A model generated the notes under the pieces. It worked only from the letters and a program-made list of their open reading frames with translations. It searched no databases and had not been told where the DNA came from. A stretch of DNA of 64,000 nucleotides from Lineus longissimus. Lineage: Eukaryota; Nemertea; Pilidiophora; Heteronemertea; Lineidae. The position numbers and the translations under genes were made by a program. Where the stretch lies: the NCBI RefSeq assembly GCF_910592395.1, contig NC_088308.1:9935001-9999000 (forward strand). Reading direction: 5' to 3'. Below, piece after piece: positions 56,005 through 64,000 of the stretch (positions within the stretch are counted from its first letter, which is position 1; the number at the start of each line of letters is the position of its first letter).

Positions 56005-59000
56005 GACGGTTGTGCACCCTGGTTCGATTAGGGCTAGTTGTGCCTGTCTCGATTCTCTCACCCAGTTTGCCACGCGGTGGACTTGATAGATCCATTTCGA
56101 TGTGATTGTAATAGACTCTAGCTCTCTCTCACTGCATTTGCAACGCGGTGGAGCCGCCAGGGCCGATACGGTCTGGATGTGACACTCATCTCTCCGAGAG
56201 AGTTGGTAAGACGGTATACGGCTGCTATAGGTCCAATTCGTCCTGGTCTCTTTCACTCTCTCATCGTGTTGCTGCCGGGCATATAATTCGGTCCCCGCTC
56301 GGAAAGATTAGTCTCACATCCACTCCGAATCGGACCTGACAGCACCAACACGTTGCAAATGCAGTGAGAGAGTTTGAGACAGTCACAACCACATTTACAT
56401 GGGTCCTGGCAACTCCACCGCGTAGCAAACGGGGCGGGAGAATCGAGACAGTCACAACCAGACCGAATCAAATCAGGCTGCACAACCATCTAGCCCATAC
56501 GATGAAATAGGCGAGACAGTCAAAACCAGACCAACTTTGACCTGGCAGCAACACTGTGTTGCCAACATGATGAGAAAGTTTTGACGCTCAGAATCTGACT
56601 GCACCACAACAGGTAGCTCAAGAGAGAGAGTTGAGACGGTAGCAACCAGACCGAAGCGGACATGCTAACACGGTAAGAAGGTTGAGAATTTTACTTACAG
56701 GCCGAGTCGGATCCGGCCGCTCCAACGCAATGCTTCCGTTTCCCTACAGTGCTAGCAATATGCTCATAATCAGCACGAATTTGAACCTGGCTGAATCACC
56801 GTCTTACCGATGCGATGATAGAGTTGCGACAGTCACAACCGGATGAACTTGGATCTAGCAGCACTACTGTGTCGCCAACACGGAGAGAGCGCTAAGACAG
56901 TCAGAACCAGACCGAATTGCAAATGGCAGCTCCGGAGGGAGCTTTGAGCCAGTAACAACCAGCCTCGAGACCAAACCGGATCGTCTTGCAAACACTGATA
57001 AAGCTGAGACATTTACCTCCAGATCAAATCGGACCTGGCCGCTCCACCGTCTTGCTGCCGTCTTCCGACAGTGTTAGCAAGAGAATAATTCGAACCTGGC
57101 TGCTCCACTGTCTTGCACATGCAATGAAAGAGTTGAGACAGTCACAACCAGACCGAACTGCAATTGGCAGCTCCAGAGAGAGAGAGTTGAGGCATTAACA
57201 ACCAGACCAAATCGGCCCTTGCCGTTCAACCATCTCGCTGTCTGATCTGTCTCACCGGATGGGAAGGGCGGTGGAGCCGGCATACCTAATTCGGTCTATC
57301 TGTAGCTCCCTCATCGCTCTCAGCACGATGGCCTTACCGTGGAGCTCCCAGGTGTAATGATTCGGTCGGCATTTACCGTCTTACCAGCACGCTCGGAGAG
57401 ATGAGTGTCACATCCACACCGAATCGAATCCGGCCGCTCCACCGTCTTGCTGTCTTATCTGCCTCACCGGACGGGAAGGACGGTTGAGCCGGCATGCTTG
57501 ATTCGGCCTGGTTGTGGCTCTCTCATCGTTCTCGCCGTGATGGTCTTACGGTGGAGCTATGTACCATCTTACCAACTCGCTCGGAGAGATGACTGTCACG
57601 TCCACATCGAATCGAACATGGCCGCTCCACCGCGTTACAAATGCAGTGTGGGGCTATAATTTGTAATTTGTAATTTATTTGGCCAACATCATAATTAAAG
57701 GACATGTATGAGATTTTTAACAGTGGAAATAACGGCCAGTCAGTCAGTCACAACCTAACTGAATTGGGTAAAACAACTCCACCGCGTTACAAACTGGGTG
57801 AGAGAATCAAAATAGTCACAACGAGACCGAATCGAACCTTGCTGCACAGTCGTATTGTCCATAAGATGAAAAATGTGAGACAATCATAACCAGACCAACT
57901 TGACTTGGCTGATACACCGTCTTACCAATTAAGAGCGTCACAACCAGACCAACTTGGCCTCGCAGCAATACTGTGCTTCCAACACGGTGAGAGAGCTGAG
58001 ACAGTCACAACCAGAACGAATTGCAACTGGCAGCTCCGGAGAGAGTGTTGAGGCAGTAACAACCAGACCAAATTGCTCTTGCCAACACTGTGAGAACATT
58101 GAGACATTTACCTCCAGATAAAATCGGACCTGGCCGCTCCTCCATCTTGCTGCCGTCTTCCCACTTCGTTAGCAAGATGGTCACAACCGGAACGAATTCG
58201 ATCCTGGCTGCTCCATAGTCTTGCCGAGACAGTCACAATCAAACCAACTTAGAACTGGTAGCATAAACGTGCTGCCAACACGGAGAGTGAGCTCAGACAG
58301 TCACACCAAGACCTGTGCAACTGCAGACCGAATCGGACCTGGCCGCACCACCGTCTTGGTGTCTGATCTATCTCATCGGATGGGAAGGACGGTTTTAGAC
58401 GGAATGCCCGATTCGGTCTGCCCGAGGCCCGCTCATCACTCTGACCGTGAGCTGCCAGGCTCCGTCTACCGTCTTACCAACACGCTCGGAGAGATGAGTG
58501 TCACATTCATACCCAATCGAACCTGGCAGCTTCACCGCGTTGCAAATGCAGTGAGAGAGAGAGCTGGAGACAGTCATGGTCACATCGAATTTGGCAGAGC
58601 AACTCAAACTAGGTGATTCAATCGAGACAGTCACATCCAGACCGAATCGAATCAGGCGACACAACCGTCTTGTCCAAACGATAAAATTTAGATGACAAAG
58701 CCAGGAAGAGACCAACTTGAACCTTGCAGCATCACGATAAGAAATTTGAGGCGGTCACAAGCTGACCACCCTACAACTGGGAGCCAATGGAGAGAGTTTT
58801 GGCAGTAACAATCAGACCGAATCGCACATGCCAACACGGTGAGAAAGTTGAGGCATTTACTAAGAGATCGAGTCGAACTTGGCCACTCCACCGTCTTGCT
58901 GCCGTCTTTCCACTGTGCTGGCAAGGCTTTCACAACCAGAATGAATTTTATCCTGGCTGCTCTATAGTCTTTCCCATACAATTAAAGTGTTGAGACAGTC

Positions 59001-61815
59001 ACAAGCAGACCAACTTAGAACTGGCAGCATCACTGTGTTACCAACACGATGAGAGAGTTGAGACATTAACAGCCAGACCGAAATGCAATAGCCCGCTCCA
59101 AAGAGAGGTTGAGCCGGGCAGTAACCAAATCGAATCGTCGTGCCAACACTGTGAAAAAGTAGAGACATTTATCTCCAGACCGTCTTGCTGCTAGTATAGT
59201 TACCACTGTGTATTATAAAGCAAGACAGTCACAGAACGAATCGACGTTGGTGCAGCCAACGTCTTGACACAGTCACAACCAACCAACTTCGACCTTCCGA
59301 CAGCACTGTGTTGCTAACATGGAAAAAAGTTGAGACGGTCACAAGCAGACCGCAGTGCAACTGGCAGCTCCATGGAAAGTGTTGAGGGAGTAAAAACCAT
59401 ACCAAATCAAACCTGCCAATACGATGTGACCGCCTTGCTAACACAGTGGGAAGGCGGTAGCAATATGAAAGAGCGGTCAGGTCCTATTCAGCATCTTAGC
59501 AATTTTTTCGACTTTCTCACCGGGTTGGCAAGTCCGATTAGGTCTGGTTGTTACTGCCTCAACTCTCTCACCGTGATGCCTGTAGCTGGTGCTGCCAGGT
59601 TTAATTGGGTCTCACAACGAGACTGCAGCAACAAAGGTGAGCCCGATTCAGCCGCTTTAGTGCTGTTGTACTTGTCTCACCGGATGGGAAGGACCGTGAG
59701 ACCGGCATGCCAAATTCGGTCTGGTTGTGGTTCAATCATCTCTCTCTCACCGTGATGGTCCGACGATGGCGCTGCCAGGTTTAACTCGGTCTCACAGCGA
59801 GACTGCTACAATCAGAGTGAGGGGCACTGGCTGTTCAAACTTGTGGGTGACATCGGGAGAGAGAGACACAACCCGACCAAATCGAACCTGGCTGCACAGC
59901 CATCTTGCCAACACGATGAGAGTGAAAGAGACCAGGACGAATTGGACCGAGAGCCGCCGTATACCGTCTCACTAACACGCTCGGAGAGATGAGTGTAACA
60001 TCCAGACCGAATCGAATCTGGCTGCTCCCGACCGCGTTGCAAATACAGTGAGAGGGCTAGAGCCAGTCACAACTACATCGCATTGGGTCTACCAACTCTA
60101 CCGCGTTGCAAATTGTATGAGAGAATCGAGACACCAGACCGAATCGAACTATGCTGCACAACCCTGAAGTCCATGCAATGAAAAAGGTGAGAAAGCCACA
60201 AGCAGACCAACTTTGACCTGGCAACAACACTTTGTTGCTAATAAGATTATAAATTTGTAACGCTCACAAGAAGTTGTACCTCCATACCGAGTCGAACCCT
60301 GCCATGGCTGCTCCACCGTCTTGCTGTCTGATCTGTCGCAGTGGATGGGAAGGACGGTGGAGCTGGCATGCCAGATTCAGTCTTGTTGTTGTACCCTCAC
60401 CGCTCTCTGACACCGTGATGGTCTGACTGTGGAGCTGCCTGGGGTATAATTCGGTCTCCGTGAACCGTCTCGCCAACACGCTCGGAGAAGTGTCACATCC
60501 ACACCGAATCGAACCTGGCAGCTCCCCCGCGTTGCAAATGCAGTGAGAGAATAGAGACAGTCACAACTAGACCGAATTGAACCAGGCTGCACAACCATCT
60601 AGTCCATACGATGAAATAGACGAGACAGTCACAACAAAACCAACTTCGACATGGCAGCACAACTGTGTGCCTAACACGGTTAGATATTTGAGACGGTCAC
60701 AAGCTGAAAGCCTTGCAACTGGTGGTCCAAAGGAGAGAGTTGAGGCAGTAACAATCAGACCGAATTACATTTACTAACAGACCGTATCGGACTTTGCAGC
60801 TCTTCCTACTCTGCTTGCAAGACGGTCACAACCAACACGAATCGAACCTGGCTGCTCCACTGTCTTTCTCATGCAATGAAAGATTAGAGTCAGTCAAATC
60901 AAGGCCAACTAAGACCCGGCAGCATTACTCTACTGCCAACACGGTGAGAGTGCCGAGACAGTCACAACCAGAACGAATTGCAACTAGCAGCTCCGGAGAG
61001 AGCGTTGAGGCAGTAACAACCAGATCAAATCGGATCGCCTTGCCAACACTGTTAGAAAGTTGAGACATTCACCTCCAGATCAAAACGGGCCTGGCTGTCG
61101 CTTTACTACGGCGTTAGCAAGATTGTCATAACCGACACGAATTTGAACCTGGCTGCTCCACCGTCATTCCAATACGATAAGAGAGTTAAGTCAATGACAA
61201 CCAGACAAACTTAGACCTTCCAACAGCACAGTGTTGCTAACATGGAAAGAAGGTTGAGACGGTCACAAACAGACTGCAGTGCAACTGGCAACTCCATGGA
61301 GAGAGTTGAGGTAGTATTAACCAGATCAAATCGTACACGCCAACACGGTATGACCGTCTTGCTATTAAACACAGTGGGAAGGTGGCAGCGGCCAGGTGTT
61401 ATTCAGCCTCTGAGCAATTGTCTCAATCTTCTCACCATGTTGGAGTCAGTCACAACCACATTGAATTGGGCCTAACAACTCCATCGCGTTGCAAACTGGG
61501 TGAACGAATCGAGACAGTCACAACAGACCAAATCATTCGAGGCTGCAAAACCGTCTAGCTCATACAATGATATAGATGAGGCAGTCACCACCAGACAAAA
61601 TTCAGACTGGCGGTACCACGGTATTGCTAAAATTATGATAAATTTTAAACGGTGACAAGCTAACTGCACGAATTCGGTGGTCACGGTGGTCACAACCAAA
61701 ATGAATCGAACCTTGCTACTCCATAGTCTTGCCCATGCAATAAAAGAGTTGAGACAGTCACAACCAGACCAACTAAGAACTGGCAGCATAACTGTGCTGC
61801 TAACAAGCGAATGAG
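56005..61815. repeat. Satellite block 1: degenerate 50-80-bp units in both orientations
   Basis: Nearly 6 kb built from variants of a unit with core GACAGTCACAACCAGACCGA, followed by acctggcagctccaccgt, cttgc and a gtgagagagtt-like end. Larger segments of several units recur: 57985-58310, 58995-59170 and 60935-61200 follow the same order of variants. Segments at about 56010-56330, 57235-57620, 58330-58500, 59510-59830 and 60300-60480 contain the core inverted (attcggtctggttgtg). Open frames here are short, occur on both strands and are by-products of the repeat. Confidence 0.9.
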
Positions 61816-61849
61816 CTGAGACAATGTTACGGGTTGATTACAAGTAAAG

Positions 61850-62150
61850 TGTCATCATTATGTCACTCTACAGAAAGAAGTGTCACATCATAATCCTTGT
61901 GACGACGATGTGACAGCTTGAATACAGAGTGTCACGACACACCAATTATATACAGAAGACAATGTCTCATCTTGATATTAGCAAAGACCGTGTGTAACAG
62001 TTTTAGATGGAGTGTCATACAGAAGACAATGTCATAATCCTTATATTAGCGAAGACAGGGTGACAGCTTGAAAATTTAGTGTCATACAAAGACAATGACA
62101 CATCCTAATATTAGCAAAGACAACTCGATACCAAGTGTATTTCTAATCGC
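61850..62150 (+). repeat. Satellite block 2: 67-bp tandem units
   Basis: tacagaagacaatgtc or close variants start at 61869 (diverged), 61951, 62018 and 62085, with a period of 67 for the last three. Each unit contains atattagc(a/g)aagac and an ending gtgtca. It separates the two related satellite blocks. Confidence 0.8.
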
Positions 62151-62169
62151 TATGTTACCAGGAATGCCA

Positions 62170-62392
62170 CAGAGAGATGACACAGTATCTACAGGAAGGG
62201 CAACGTTTGTGGGGTACAATTTATAACCGAATCATATTGACAACATAAGTTGCAAGCCACGCCAAATCTGAGAAGAACATAGAAAACCTAGCACACACAA
62301 TCTGTGCCATGTGACCACACGCAGATTTCAAACAGGACGGGGCAAGCCTCGTCGGTGCTTGAAGAGACGAAGACTCCCATTACACCTTGTGG
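62170..62392. other. Short unique spacer between satellite blocks
   Basis: About 220 bases with no repeat or gene that I can identify. Confidence 0.5.
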
Positions 62393-63530
62393 GCTTGAAA
62401 GCGACGTCTGTCCATCACGACAAGAGCGATGAGGGAGTCACAACCAGACCGAATCAGGTAGCCAGCTCAAACGTTCTTCTCATCCTGTGAGACAGAGCAG
62501 ACGGGGGAGGTCAGATTCGGTCTGTAGGTGTCTCCCCATTAAACCTTGAAGGCTTGAAAACGACATCGGCCCATCACGGTAAGAGCGATGAGGGAGTCAC
62601 AACCAGACCGAATCAGGTAGCCAGCTCAAACGTTCTTCTCATCCGGTGAGACAGAGCAGACGGGGGAGGTCAGATTCGGTCTGTAGGTGTCTCCCCATTA
62701 AACCTTGTGGGCTTGAAAACGACATCGGCCCATCACGGTAAGAGCGATGAGGGAGTCACAACCAGACCGAATCAGGTAGCCAGCTCAAACGTTCTTCTCA
62801 TCCGGTGAGACAGAGCAGACCGGGGAGGTCATATTCGATCTGTAGGCGTCTCAATTTTCCCACTACACCTTGGGGGCTTGAAAACTACGTCAGCCCATCA
62901 CGGTAGGAGCGATGAGGGAGTCACAACCAGACCGAATCGGGAAGCCAGCTCAAATGTTCTTCTCATCCGGTGAGACAGAGCAGACGGGGGAGGTCAGATT
63001 CGGTCTGTAGGTGTCTCCCCATTAAACCTAGCTTGTGGGCTTGAAAACGACATCGGCCCATCACGGTAAGAGCGATGAGGGAGTCACAACCAGACCGAAT
63101 CGGGCATGGCAGCTCAAACGTTCTTCTCATCCGGTGAGACAGAGCAGACGGGGGAGGTCAGATTCGGTCTGTAGGTGTCTCCCCATTAAACCTTGTGGGC
63201 TTGAAAACGACATCGGCCCATCACGGTAAGAGCGATGAGGGAGTCACAACCAGACCGAATCGGGCATGCCAGCTCAAACGCCCTTCTCACCCGTTGAGAC
63301 AGAGCAGACGGGGGAGGTCATATTCGTTCTGTAGGCGTCTCAATTTTCCCATTACACCTTGCGAGCTTGAAAACGACGTCGGCCCATCACGGTAAGAGCG
63401 ATGAGAGAGTCACAACCAGACCGAATCGGGCATGGCAGCTCAAATGTCCTTCTCACCCGGTGAGACAGGAGAGGTCAGATTCGGTCAGTAGAAGTCTCAA
63501 TTTTCCCATTACAACTTGTGGGCTTGAAAA
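62393..63530 (+). repeat. Satellite block 3: seven copies of a 160-bp unit
   Basis: gcttgaaa marks starts at 62393, 62552, 62711, 62876, 63039, 63199 and 63365, with a final start at 63522; periods are 159, 159, 165, 163, 160, 166 and 157. Each unit contains AGTCACAACCAGACCGAATC and, about 80-90 bases later, the inverted core cagattcggtctg. The copies are much more alike than in block 1, and some carry an extra caattttccc. The core links this array to block 1. Confidence 0.95.
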
Positions 63531-63539
63531 TTAAAGTTG

Positions 63540-64000
63540 CCCCAGCATCCAATCTGTTCCAGGAGGAAAAGATGAAAGGAGTCAACTTGAGCCGGAAACC
63601 AATCAAACAGTGTTCAGTGAACTTATCAGCGCATTCTGGTTGTGACATGGTGCCCCAAAGACAAATATGGAACAACCTGAAACTATGATAAACACCACAG
63701 GACCTCTTTATTGTGATAAAGACGATTTTCTATGCGACGTCATTGTCATTGTACTCAACTAGGCCCGGCCTATTGTTGAAGGGAACAAGCAGTAAATTGG
63801 TACATTTTCACTGCCAACGAAAATGCACTTTGTGGTATGTATTTCAATATTTGAATGGGGATCAGAAGAGCTGATCTTGACACAGCATTTGGATTAAGAC
63901 ATGGGATTACCCGCTTTTTCTTTTAAAAAAACACATCAAATGAAATAACGTTTGTAAGTATAAAAAGAAAAATTTATTCACCATCAACCTCAACAATAGT
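63540..64000. other. Unique sequence at the window end
   Basis: No supported gene, repeat or RNA in the last 460 bases. The satellite core is no longer present. Confidence 0.5.

Noticed and set aside
56005-63530. CRISPR array or protein-coding repeats
   Set aside because: Units are tandem and degenerate without unique spacers, the genome is eukaryotic, and frames are open on both strands only in short pieces; these are satellites.

Overview
The window reads as nuclear DNA of a metazoan, most likely a marine invertebrate and plausibly a lophotrochozoan; the exact taxon is not resolved. Genes are split by GT-AG introns, coding density is very low, and fold-back DNA elements, tRNA-derived SINE pieces, a degraded non-LTR reverse transcriptase and satellites fill the rest. 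There are no bacterial operons, ribosome binding sites or CRISPR arrays.

Three gene models can be supported. (1) 5845 to 3764, minus strand: a complete three-exon gene for a 160-residue secreted C-type lectin-like protein that lacks the usual calcium-binding motifs. (2) 10073 to 7850, minus strand: the 3' part of a two-exon (or longer) gene joining a small cysteine-rich PAN/apple-like exon to a 353-residue exon of unknown fold; a fold-back transposon sits in its intron. (3) 26573 to 52144, plus strand: a complete four-exon sigma-class glutathione S-transferase of 205 residues (related to haematopoietic prostaglandin D synthase and cephalopod S-crystallins), with a first intron of about 21 kb. 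Antisense inside that intron, at 34100 to 33629, is a good but unidentified coding exon.

Layout: 1-3.7 kb, short palindromes and a duplicated element; 3.7-5.9 kb, lectin; 7.8-10.1 kb, PAN gene; 10-26 kb, no convincing gene but a 148-bp tandem array, fold-back elements and other repeats; 26.5-52.2 kb, GST with a first intron full of fold-back or MITE-like elements, a 34-bp minisatellite and homopolymers; 52-56 kb, a SINE and otherwise featureless DNA; 56-63.5 kb, three consecutive satellite blocks, two of which share a core motif.

The most unusual structure is a pair of fold-back elements (8943-9378 and 17966-18536). They share the same outer 20-odd bases at all four ends, but their arms are built from completely different tandem repeats (a 15-bp unit in one, an AT-rich TTCAAAAT-like unit in the other). 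The lectin, the PAN protein and the GST would fit a surface-defence or detoxification neighbourhood, but nothing in the sequence shows that they act together.
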